Below the pieces are notes generated by a model that made no database searches, was not told the origin of the DNA, and was given only the letters and a program-made list of their open reading frames with translations. Of a stretch of DNA of 64,000 nt, positions 8,429 through 15,929 are shown piece after piece (the first letter of the stretch is position 1; each line of letters begins with the position of its first letter). Source of the DNA: Paenibacillus lemnae (GTDB lineage Bacteria; Bacillota; Bacilli; Paenibacillales; Paenibacillaceae); the NCBI RefSeq assembly GCF_012933385.1, contig NZ_JABBPN010000018.1, positions 1 to 64,000 on the forward strand, given 5' to 3'. Both the position numbers and the translations under genes were made by a program.

Positions 8429-10036
8429 GTGCGGGATCGCGAATCACAATACCGTGTTATCCTGGTCGATGATGAGCCGATGATTCTAAGGAGTTTGAAG
8501 GTGGCCATCCCCTGGGAGGAGTTGTCCATGGAGGTCGTCGGGGAGGCCCGCAGTGGAGAGGCAGCACTGGCGCTGGTCCGGGAAATGCAGCCACATATCA
8601 TGATCAGTGATATCCGCATGCCGGGCATGGACGGCATCTCCTTGATGAAAGAAGTGATGATGGAGCATCCTCAGCTGATTTTTATTTTTATAAGCGGTTA
8701 TGGAGAGTTCGAGTATGCCCGTGAGGCGCTGCGGGAAGGTGCATTTGATTACCTGCTGAAACCGATCGACCATGACGAATTGACCGAAACAGTCCGTAAA
8801 GCTCAGGTATCCCTGCAGAAGCAGGCGGAGAACGACAAGCTGATGAATTCTATTCAGACACTCTCCCTGCTGGCCCGGGAACGGATGTTTACGGAGCTGA
8901 TCGAAGGAAGCCGAAGTCCGCTGCTGGATATGCAGTGGCTTTCCCACAATGAGCTTGATCAATGCTGGTACATGGCAGTGCTGCAGCTTGATCAGTACGA
9001 GAAGCTGGAGAGGAAATGGAGCCGGGATGAGAAGAGGCTCTGGCTGTTTGCGATTCGCAATATTCTGGAAGAATGGTTTGAGCAGAGCGGCGGCTTAACG
9101 GTGTTTCCATTTCGAAGCGGCGAGTGGCTGCTGCTGTTTCCGGAAGGATACAAAGAGCACCAGGAGAAGCTGGGACAGGAATTGATTTCACTGATCAAGC
9201 GGAATACGAAGCTTTCAGCCTCCATCGGATTCAGCCGCACGATGGCAGGGATGGAACGACTGGGTGAAGCTTATGAGACTGCTGTCGGGGCGCTGTATCA
9301 GCGATTTTATGCCGACAGTGAGGGCGTATACTGGGCCGCTCCGAGCAGAGATTCTACAATAGAACATGGTTCTTATCCGAAACAGCTGGAAGCCGATATG
9401 CTGGAGAGCATCCGGACACTGGACCGGGAACGGATGATGCATCTGGCCGATGAGCTCAAAGTCTATCTGGAGCATCATGGATTTCAGCGACACGCGGCGG
9501 AGCGGATTCTGGTGGAGCTGTCCGTGGTGCTGTTCAGGCAATTCAGGCATATGAAAACTGGCGGGGATTGGTCCCTTGAAGGCCATCTTCAGGACATTCA
9601 TGTTGCAGGCACACTAAAAGATATGATTGTGGTACTTAAGCTGGCTTTAGAACGCTGGATCCAGGAAAGTATGACAAGACCAGCTAAAGAAGATGTGCAC
9701 TCCGTCATTCACAAGGCCCAGGTATACATTGACGAACATTATCAGAAGGATCTTGCCATTGAAGAAGTGTCAGAAATTACCGAGCTCAGTATTAGCCATT
9801 TCTGCATGCTGTTCAAGCAGGTCACAGGCTATACCTTTGTAGAGTACTTGACCCACTGCCGAATCGAAAAAGCCAAGATGATTTTGAAAAACAGTCAGGT
9901 TAAGGTTTATCAAGTGGCGCCGCTGATCGGATATCAGGATCCTCGATATTTTACCCAGGTATTTAAAAAAATAACCGGCCAAACGCCCTCGGAATACCGG
10001 GAATCGGCTTCGGGAATTGATACAATAAAAAAGTAA
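8429..10036 (+). CDS. Response regulator with AraC-type DNA-binding domain, YesN type
   Basis: This 535-aa regulator has an N-terminal receiver domain with phospho-acceptor Asp61 (MISDIRMPGMDG) and Lys in LLKPID. A central region of about 270 residues follows, then a C-terminal pair of AraC helix-turn-helix motifs (DLAIEEVSEITELSISHFCMLFK and YQVAPLIGYQDPRYFTQVFKK, each longer in reality). The start is GTG with RBS AAAGGAGG. It is the partner of the upstream kinase and probably activates the 1920-5227 transporter. The ATG-rich start and 18-nt spacing from the preceding stop indicate one operon. Confidence 0.93.
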   Translation: MRDRESQYRVILVDDEPMILRSLKVAIPWEELSMEVVGEARSGEAALALVREMQPHIMISDIRMPGMDGISLMKEVMMEHPQLIFIFISGYGEFEYAREALREGAFDYLLKPIDHDELTETVRKAQVSLQKQAENDKLMNSIQTLSLLARERMFTELIEGSRSPLLDMQWLSHNELDQCWYMAVLQLDQYEKLERKWSRDEKRLWLFAIRNILEEWFEQSGGLTVFPFRSGEWLLLFPEGYKEHQEKLGQELISLIKRNTKLSASIGFSRTMAGMERLGEAYETAVGALYQRFYADSEGVYWAAPSRDSTIEHGSYPKQLEADMLESIRTLDRERMMHLADELKVYLEHHGFQRHAAERILVELSVVLFRQFRHMKTGGDWSLEGHLQDIHVAGTLKDMIVVLKLALERWIQESMTRPAKEDVHSVIHKAQVYIDEHYQKDLAIEEVSEITELSISHFCMLFKQVTGYTFVEYLTHCRIEKAKMILKNSQVKVYQVAPLIGYQDPRYFTQVFKKITGQTPSEYRESASGIDTIKK

Positions 10037-10061
10037 GTAACTACTATATTGACAGTTACTT
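10035..10061 (+). promoter_or_regulatory. Inverted repeat AAGTAACT...AGTTACTT at the dioxygenase promoter
   Basis: Two 8-nt arms (10035-10042 and 10054-10061) are separated by 11 nt. The second arm overlaps the -35 box and spacer. This layout resembles operators of HxlR/DUF24-type redox or quinone-sensing repressors; the assignment to that family is an inference. Confidence 0.5.
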
Positions 10062-10077
10062 AGATGTACGGTACATT
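10049..10077 (+). promoter_or_regulatory. SigA-type promoter for the VOC dioxygenase-like gene
   Basis: TTGACA (10049-10054) is separated by 17 nt from TACATT (10072-10077). Confidence 0.7.
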
Positions 10078-10124
10078 TATCATATCAAGAAATACATCTG
10101 ACATTGATAAAGGAGTGCAGAACC

Positions 10125-11096
10125 ATGGAATTCAAAGGCATTCATCACGTATCCGCTATTACGGCAAAAGCTCAGGAGAATCATGCTTTTTATACCAAGG
10201 TTCTAGGCCTCCGCTTAATTAAGAAAACGGTAAACCAAGACGATACCTCGGTGTATCATTTGTTCTATGGGGATGAGAAGGGAACGGCAGGCACGGAACT
10301 TACCTTTTTCGAACTGCCTATGGCAGGACGAAATAGAGACGGGAGCAGCAGCATTTCTGCTGTATCACTCAGAGTCCCTGATAACGGATCACTGCTGTAC
10401 TGGCAGGACAGACTGCGGCAGCACGGGGTAACGGTGGAAGAGATCAAGGAAAGAGCCGGGCGCAAGACACTTGGGTTCAGGGATCCTGAAGGGCAGCGGT
10501 TAATCCTCGTATCCGATGAGTTTAATGATGGAGAGGCCGGAGGCCGTCCGTGGAGCCGGGGGCCAATTACACTCTCCAATGCGATAACTGGCCTGGGTCC
10601 TGTACGTTTGACGGTTCCCGATGCAGAGCCAACAACCATGGTCTTGACCGAAATTCTCGGTTTCCGCCATAAAGGACAATATGCTTCCGATGTGGAAGGC
10701 CAGCCGAATATTCTAGTGTACGAGACCGGTGCAGGCGGCAGTGGTACAGAGGTTCATGTGGAGGAGCGGCATGATCTTTCGCCCGAACGCCTGGGACGTG
10801 GTGGTGTGCATCACGTGGCTTTTCGTGCCGAGGATGAAGAAGAACTTCGCCAGTGGATAGAGCGTATTTCAGCTGCAGGTATTCCTAACTCGGGATTTGT
10901 GGATCGCTTTTACTTTAAATCCCTGTATTTCAGGGAACCGAACGGTATTCTGTATGAAGTGGCAACAGATGGCCCCGGTTTCGCGACAGATGAATCTCTG
11001 GATTCCCTTGGCGAATCCCTGGCGCTTCCACCATTTTTGGAGCCGCATCGCAGTGAAATTGAATCCAAGTTAAAGCCGCTGGATATCACCACATAA
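10125..11096 (+). CDS. VOC-family ring-cleaving dioxygenase-like protein (MhqA/MhqO type)
   Basis: This 323-aa protein has two glyoxalase/bleomycin-resistance folds: GIHHVSAITAKAQENHAFY at the N-terminus and GGVHHVAFRAEDEEEL near residue 225. The metal ligands are visible as His in GIHH and VHHVAF and Glu in YFREPNGILYEVATD. Relatives in Bacillus are induced by catechol or methylhydroquinone and are thought to open the rings. An in-frame start at 10104 exists, but ATG 10125 has RBS AAGGAG and matches relatives. It is a single gene between its own promoter and terminator. A second paralogue lies at 50287. Confidence 0.85.
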   Translation: MEFKGIHHVSAITAKAQENHAFYTKVLGLRLIKKTVNQDDTSVYHLFYGDEKGTAGTELTFFELPMAGRNRDGSSSISAVSLRVPDNGSLLYWQDRLRQHGVTVEEIKERAGRKTLGFRDPEGQRLILVSDEFNDGEAGGRPWSRGPITLSNAITGLGPVRLTVPDAEPTTMVLTEILGFRHKGQYASDVEGQPNILVYETGAGGSGTEVHVEERHDLSPERLGRGGVHHVAFRAEDEEELRQWIERISAAGIPNSGFVDRFYFKSLYFREPNGILYEVATDGPGFATDESLDSLGESLALPPFLEPHRSEIESKLKPLDITT

Positions 11097-11150
11097 AAAA
11101 AGACACCTTACGACGGGGAAGAACCCCATATGTCGGAAGGTGTCTTTTTA
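11096..11150. terminator. Bidirectional terminator between the convergent VOC and GlsB-type genes
   Basis: AAAAAGACACCTT and AAGGTGTCTTTTT arms give A/T runs on both sides, with an inner CGACGGGG/CCCC...GTCG stem. It serves the plus-strand gene ending at 11096 and probably also the minus-strand gene ending at 11204. Confidence 0.9.
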
Positions 11151-11203
11151 TTACAGACGTTTTTTTTTGCTGCAATACCTAAGCACTGCTTAATGTGGTG
11201 TAA

Positions 11204-11464
11204 TTAAGAGCGACGTCCGCGTCTCATCGAACCCATAATCAGGCTGACGATGAATACCAGCACGACCGCACCAATAATGGCTGGTACGATGAAGAAGTCA
11301 CCAATTTCAGGACCCCAGTTACCAAGAATCAAGCTGCCAAGCCATGCACCGATGAAACCGGCAATGATGTTACCGATAATCCCGCCCGGGATGTCCTTAC
11401 CCATAATCAGACCAGCGATCCAACCGATAATACCACCAACAATTAACGACCAAAGAAAACCCAT
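11204..11464 (-). CDS. GlsB/YeaQ/YmgE-family small membrane protein
   Basis: This 86-aa protein is almost entirely hydrophobic with Gly-rich helices (GGIIGWIAGLIMG, GIIGNIIAGFIGAWLG, IIGAVVLVFIVSLIMG) and a basic tail RRGRRS, as in the stress-induced GlsB/YeaQ family (transglycosylase-associated). The GTG at 11473 in the same frame belongs to the ribosome site GAGGTGA, so ATG 11464 is the start. It is a single gene. The family is linked to general or envelope stress, but the molecular role is not known. Confidence 0.88.
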   Translation of the reverse strand: MGFLWSLIVGGIIGWIAGLIMGKDIPGGIIGNIIAGFIGAWLGSLILGNWGPEIGDFFIVPAIIGAVVLVFIVSLIMGSMRRGRRS

Positions 11465-11573
11465 GATTATCACCTCGTATTATAATTTATTTGTCTGTGC
11501 TTTACTATTAACCAAAGAAGCTGTTTTTAAACAGTTAGCTATTTAAAAAATATTGGAGTGCTTTAGAATGGAA

Positions 11574-11603
11574 TTGACGAAAATAACTTTCTCGTTATAT
11601 ATT
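11574..11603 (+). promoter_or_regulatory. Candidate promoter for nanE
   Basis: TTGACG at 11574-11579 and TATATT at 11598-11603 are spaced by 18 nt, 41 nt ahead of the nanE start. Confidence 0.55.
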
Positions 11604-11643
11604 AGTCTTGAAATTTGTTTTCTTTGAAAGGAAGTCGAATCCT

Positions 11644-12333
11644 ATGGGTACATTGGAACTGTTAGGGCTTAAAAGCCAATTGGTGGTTTCATGTCAGGCG
11701 TTAGAGGGGGAGCCTCTCCATAGCTCCTTTATTATGGGGAGAATGGCACTCGCTGCACTGCAGGGCGGGGCAGCAGGTATTCGCGCTAATACCGCAGAAG
11801 ATATTATCGAGATTAAAACACAAGTCAATCTCCCGGTGATTGGTATCGTGAAACGGGATTATCCGGATTCGCCGGTGTATATTACGCCTACAATGAAAGA
11901 GATTGACGAACTTACAGGTGCTGGTGCAGAAATTATCGCTTTGGATGCTACCAGTGATCCTCGTCCCGGCGGGCTTACGCTTGCGGATCTGGTGAAACAG
12001 GTCAGGGATAAGTATCCTGACCAGCTGCTGATGGCGGATATTTCGACAATCGAAGAAGCGGCTGCGGCCGACAGCCTGGGTTTCGATCTCATTTCCTCCA
12101 CCTTGGTGGGATACACGTCCTCAAGTAAGGGACAGAAGGTATATGAGAAGGACTTTGAAATCTTGAAGGCAATCATCAAGGCTGTAAAAGCTCCTGTAGT
12201 TGCTGAGGGTAACATCCTGACACCCGAAATGGCCAAACGCTGTATCGAACTGGGTGCTTACAGTGTGGTAGTGGGAGGCGCGATAACCAGACCGAAGCAG
12301 ATTACGGAACGGTTTATACAAGGGATGAAATGA
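11644..12333 (+). CDS. nanE: N-acetylmannosamine-6-phosphate 2-epimerase (NanE)
   Basis: This 229-aa TIM-barrel enzyme converts ManNAc-6-P to GlcNAc-6-P in sialic acid or ManNAc use. Recognisable segments are GGAAGIRANTAEDI, PVIGIVKRDYPDSPVYITPT, IIALDATSDPRP, MADISTIEEA and VVAEGNILTPEMAKRCIELGA, ending in the phosphate-binding VVVGGAITRP. ATG 11644 has RBS GAAAGGAAG; the TTG at 11608 is not needed. Normal partners nanA/nanK and a sialic acid transporter are absent. The convergent RpiR-family regulator is a plausible local regulator. Confidence 0.92.
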   Translation: MGTLELLGLKSQLVVSCQALEGEPLHSSFIMGRMALAALQGGAAGIRANTAEDIIEIKTQVNLPVIGIVKRDYPDSPVYITPTMKEIDELTGAGAEIIALDATSDPRPGGLTLADLVKQVRDKYPDQLLMADISTIEEAAAADSLGFDLISSTLVGYTSSSKGQKVYEKDFEILKAIIKAVKAPVVAEGNILTPEMAKRCIELGAYSVVVGGAITRPKQITERFIQGMK

Positions 12334-12360
12334 AATCAATTGATATCAAGGAAAATGATA

Positions 12361-12414
12361 AAAATACCCTTTCGGGCAGACATGTTAACATGTCTCTCGA
12401 TAGGGTGTTTTTTG
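12361..12414. terminator. Bidirectional terminator between nanE and the RpiR regulator
   Basis: ACCCT...AGACATGT / ACATGTCT...AGGGT forms a long stem, followed by TTTTTT on the plus strand and by TATTTTT on the minus strand. Confidence 0.85.
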
Positions 12415-12420
12415 TGTTTG

Positions 12421-13257
12421 TTATGGGGTCTCTTCTTCGGCTGCGGTTTGATTGGTTTTGTGATAGAACGCCTTCAGTGTATTTTCACGATTGCGCAGCA
12501 GCTCTGTATCCTCAAGCAGCAGAAAGGTGATCACATCCAGGACATAATTAATCGCCAGCTGGCTATTAATAAATCTGGGTTCACCTGTCCGGTGCATACT
12601 GGGCGTAAAGAGTGAAATGTCAGAAAGATCGGTCAGTTTGGTGTGATTATAATTAGTAATGCTGATGGTTCCCGCTCCATTTTGCCGGGCAGCTGCAAGG
12701 GCATCAATGACTTCCTCGGTTAAGCCGGAATTGGACAGGCCGATCACGAGATCATGTTTGTTCAGCAGGGATGCACTCATGATCATCATATGAGAGTCTG
12801 TAATGGCATCGATGTTAATATTCATGCGCATGAGCCGGTACTTGAACTCCAGGGCGGATAAACCGGAGCTTCCAAGGCCGTAGACCTGCACACGCTGTGC
12901 GGATTTAATGCGCTGAACGACCTGCTCAATCTGGTTCTGCTGCAGCATATCTGCCGTAGCGTTGACAATATCGGTGTACAAGTTCCGAACCTTGGAGAAG
13001 CTGTCATCCGACACATCGGGGTCATCGGTTTCACGGTTTAAACGGATTTTGAAATCGACGAAGCTGTCACACTTGATTTTGCGGCAGAAGCGGGTGATGG
13101 TAGAGGTGGAGGAGTGCGTCTGCTCAGCAAGCTCCCGTATGTTAATATTGTGAATGGTATTTTTAAACCGGATAATATAGTCGGCAATTTCTTTTTCTTT
13201 CATGGAGAAGTTCCGGTATTGAAGCTGAAGCTCATCCATGATGCTGGGCCTTGACAT
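12421..13257 (-). CDS. MurR/RpiR-family transcriptional regulator
   Basis: This 278-aa protein has an N-terminal helix-turn-helix (about 1-75, KEKEIADYIIRF and AEQTHSSTSTITRFCRKI) and a C-terminal SIS sugar-phosphate domain (VYGLGSSGLSAL, LVIGLSNSGLTEEVIDALAAARQNGA). ATG 13257 follows RBS GAAGGTG and gives MSRPSIMDEL; the upstream in-frame start is less likely. RpiR proteins bind sugar phosphates. Lying head-to-head across a terminator with nanE, it may respond to an amino-sugar phosphate. It is divergent from the BceRSAB-type locus. Confidence 0.9.
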   Translation of the reverse strand: MSRPSIMDELQLQYRNFSMKEKEIADYIIRFKNTIHNINIRELAEQTHSSTSTITRFCRKIKCDSFVDFKIRLNRETDDPDVSDDSFSKVRNLYTDIVNATADMLQQNQIEQVVQRIKSAQRVQVYGLGSSGLSALEFKYRLMRMNINIDAITDSHMMIMSASLLNKHDLVIGLSNSGLTEEVIDALAAARQNGAGTISITNYNHTKLTDLSDISLFTPSMHRTGEPRFINSQLAINYVLDVITFLLLEDTELLRNRENTLKAFYHKTNQTAAEEETP

Positions 13258-13349
13258 AGGTTTATTCACCTTCCGGATAAGTAGTGGATTATACAACCCA
13301 TTATAGCGCTAAATGATCGTCAATGAGAAACAGGAAAGGAAGAACAAGC

Positions 13350-14045
13350 ATGTACAAATTGTTGATTGTAGAGGATGACCCCAAACTGGCAGCGCTGCTT
13401 CAATCCCATATTCAGCGGTACGGGAATGAAGCGGTTCTCGTGCAGGATTTTGAACATGTGCTGGAACAGTTTCAGGATATCAGGCCTCATATGGTACTGC
13501 TGGATGTGAATCTGCCAAGTTATGACGGATATTATTGGTGCCGCCAGATCCGGTCGATTTCAACTTGTCCCATCCTGTTCATTTCGGCTCGAGACGGGAT
13601 GCCGGATCAGTTGAGAGCACTGGAAAGCGGAGCGGATGATTATATAACCAAACCGTTTCACTATGATATGGTCATTGCCAAAATTCACAGCCAGCTGCGA
13701 AGAAGCTATGGCGATTATGCGACTTCGTCGCAGGAGCGAAGGGTAGAGAAGGAGGGGCTGGTTCTGTTTCCGGAGCGGATGGAAATGGGCCTTGGGAATC
13801 GGAGTGTAGCATTGACCCAGAAAGAGACGATTCTGCTTGAAACCCTGCTCAGCCGGAGTCCGCGCCTTGTCAGCCGGGAACGCATTTTGGAAAAGCTTTG
13901 GGATGATACTTTTGTGGATGACAACACGCTGAGTGTGAATATTACCCGTGTGCGCAAACGGCTGGCAGAGCTGGGGATTCAGAATGCTCTGGAAACCGTA
14001 CGGGGTTCGGGATACCGATTGAATGTCGTATGGAAGGACAGGTGA
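13350..14045 (+). CDS. OmpR-type response regulator of a BceRSAB-like module
   Basis: The 231-aa length equals the usual BceR size. The receiver domain has acidic residues ED at 8-10 and phospho-acceptor Asp52 (VLLDVN), and Lys in ITKPF. The winged-helix output domain covers about 130-231 (VSRERILEKLWDD, LSVNITRVRKRL, RGSGYRL). ATG 13350 has RBS AGGAAAGGA; the earlier in-frame ATG gives an atypical extension. It is followed directly by its kinase. A TTACA-N4-TGTAA box in front of the ABC genes at 15048 is its probable target. Confidence 0.92.
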   Translation: MYKLLIVEDDPKLAALLQSHIQRYGNEAVLVQDFEHVLEQFQDIRPHMVLLDVNLPSYDGYYWCRQIRSISTCPILFISARDGMPDQLRALESGADDYITKPFHYDMVIAKIHSQLRRSYGDYATSSQERRVEKEGLVLFPERMEMGLGNRSVALTQKETILLETLLSRSPRLVSRERILEKLWDDTFVDDNTLSVNITRVRKRLAELGIQNALETVRGSGYRLNVVWKDR

Positions 14046-14050
14046 GCAGG

Positions 14051-15034
14051 ATGAATAAACTGTTCTGGAGAGAGCATCTGCCCCTGATCCTGTTTTCATC
14101 GTTACAGCTGGGTCTGGTGCTGCTGGTGTTCTGGTTTGACGGCTATAATGATGTTCTGACAGCAGGCTACGCGGTTTTTCTGGGCCTTATGGTGCTCTCC
14201 ATTTATCTGGTTTACCGTTATATCAGCCATCGGGAACTGTACAGGACGCTTTCACGTCCCGTGCATTCGCTGGAGGAATCCCTTCGTCATCATGAATCTG
14301 CACCGCTGTCAGCTGCCTTGAACCACCTGATGGAGGAGCAGTACCGGCAGTACCGGAGTGTGATCGAGGAAAAAGAACGCCGGCAAAAAGAGCATATGAT
14401 GTTCATGAACCAGTGGGTGCATCAGATGAAAACCCCGCTGTCCGTCATCGAAATGATTACACAGGACGATGACAATGATGCTTATCGCAGCATTTCCGAG
14501 GAATCTGACCGAATCCGCAGAGGACTGGACATGGTCCTGTACATGTCGAGACTGGATACGTTCGAACAGGATTTTAGTGTGGAAATCGTGTCTTTATATG
14601 AGGCGGCTGTAGATGCCGTGCATGAGAACAAGCGTTATTTTATCCACAGCGATGTTTATCCCGAAGTGTTGATCGATCCGGAGCTGACGGTGCAGACCGA
14701 TGGAAAATGGCTTCGGTTCATTCTGCTTCAGCTGCTGTCCAACAGCATCAAATATGCTGCCGGGACCGGCAGCAAGGTTACTGTGCAGGCATCCTCTATA
14801 GAAGACGGCGATGTCATGCTGGAAGTATGCGATCGGGGCATGGGCATTCCCAAATCGGACCTGGCCCGAGTGTTTCACCCATTTTATACCGGAGAGAATG
14901 GCAGAAAGCTGAAAGAGTCTACTGGTATGGGGCTCTATCTGATCAAGGAAGCTGCCGATAAGCTGAATCACCCCATCGAGCTGCAATCGACACCGGGTGA
15001 GGGAACCGTGGTGCGGCTGTGGTTCAAGAGGTAA
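14051..15034 (+). CDS. Intramembrane-sensing histidine kinase, BceS type
   Basis: This 327-aa kinase has two N-terminal membrane helices (about 10-30 and 35-55) with almost no extracellular loop, typical of BceS kinases that sense through the ABC permease. The H-box is FMNQWVHQMKTPLSVIEM. The ATPase domain shows LQLLSNSIKYA, DRGMGIP and GMGLYLIKEA. It starts 5 nt after the regulator's stop; an upstream ATG at 14030 overlaps that gene and is less likely. It acts with the Asp52 regulator and the transporter that follows. Confidence 0.9.
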   Translation: MNKLFWREHLPLILFSSLQLGLVLLVFWFDGYNDVLTAGYAVFLGLMVLSIYLVYRYISHRELYRTLSRPVHSLEESLRHHESAPLSAALNHLMEEQYRQYRSVIEEKERRQKEHMMFMNQWVHQMKTPLSVIEMITQDDDNDAYRSISEESDRIRRGLDMVLYMSRLDTFEQDFSVEIVSLYEAAVDAVHENKRYFIHSDVYPEVLIDPELTVQTDGKWLRFILLQLLSNSIKYAAGTGSKVTVQASSIEDGDVMLEVCDRGMGIPKSDLARVFHPFYTGENGRKLKESTGMGLYLIKEAADKLNHPIELQSTPGEGTVVRLWFKR

Positions 15035-15047
15035 TCTGCTTAGAAAC

Positions 15048-15063
15048 CTTACATGAATGTAAG
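15048..15063 (+). promoter_or_regulatory. BceR-type binding site
   Basis: CTTACATGAATGTAAG is a perfect palindrome (7-2-7) and contains TTACA-N4-TGTAA, the motif known for BceR-like regulators. It lies 95 nt upstream of the ABC ATPase start, so phosphorylated regulator probably activates the transporter genes here. Confidence 0.8.
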
Positions 15064-15158
15064 ATTCGTGAAAGGTGGATCGATAGGATAACACCGGATT
15101 CATCGGCTACACTGGATCCATAGATCAACGAAGTGAAATGAAAGAGAGGCTTTTGGCT

Positions 15159-15929
15159 ATGGAAATCTGTTCGGTGCAAAATCTCGGGAAAGTGTACAAA
15201 GGGGCGGTGTCTCAAGTGGCATTGTCCGATATCAATCTCACGATCCAAGCAGGTGAATTTGTAGGTATTATGGGTCCGTCAGGCAGCGGCAAAACCACAC
15301 TGCTTAATATGATATCCACCATTGATACTCCGACATCCGGAAAGATCACGATCAGTGGACAAAATCCATTCACAATGTCCCAGGATGAGCTGGCAATGTT
15401 CCGGCGCAGGGAATTGGGGTTTGTGTTTCAGTCTTTTAATCTTCTCCATACCTTAACCGTTAAAGAAAATATCCTGCTTCCACTTACTCTGGACGGGGTG
15501 AAGGTTGCGGAGATGAACGACCGTATCGCCCATCTTGCAGACAATCTCGGGATCACCCCGATCCTGGACAAGCGTACGTATGAGATCTCAGGCGGCCAGG
15601 CCCAGCGTACTGCAGTGGCCCGCGCTTTGATCCATCAACCTAAGCTGTTGCTGGCGGATGAGCCGACAGGGAATCTGGATTCCAAATCTGCCAGAGATGT
15701 CATGGAGATCATGGAACGGCGCAACAAAGAGAACCGGGACACCATGATGCTGGTGACGCATGATCCGGTAGCAGCCAGCTACTGCAACCGGGTCGTATTT
15801 ATTAAAGATGGACAGCTGTACAACGAGATTCATTGCGGCGACAACCGGGGCGCTTTTTATCAAAAAATCCTGAATGTATTATCACTGCTGGGAGGGACAG
15901 GCCATGAATTTTCGCCAGTTCGCCCTTAA
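15159..15929 (+). CDS. ABC transporter ATP-binding protein, BceA type
   Basis: This 256-aa MacB/LolD-class ATPase has Walker A GPSGSGKTT (about 38-46), Q-loop VFQSFNLL, signature SGGQAQR and Walker B LLLADEPTG, then the H-loop MLVTHDP. ATG 15159 follows RBS GAGAGG; the ATG at 15138 is in frame but forms part of the ribosome site region. The end overlaps the permease start by 26 nt. With the permease it should resist and sense lipid II-binding peptides such as bacitracin; which peptide is not visible. Confidence 0.92.
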   Translation: MEICSVQNLGKVYKGAVSQVALSDINLTIQAGEFVGIMGPSGSGKTTLLNMISTIDTPTSGKITISGQNPFTMSQDELAMFRRRELGFVFQSFNLLHTLTVKENILLPLTLDGVKVAEMNDRIAHLADNLGITPILDKRTYEISGGQAQRTAVARALIHQPKLLLADEPTGNLDSKSARDVMEIMERRNKENRDTMMLVTHDPVAASYCNRVVFIKDGQLYNEIHCGDNRGAFYQKILNVLSLLGGTGHEFSPVRP

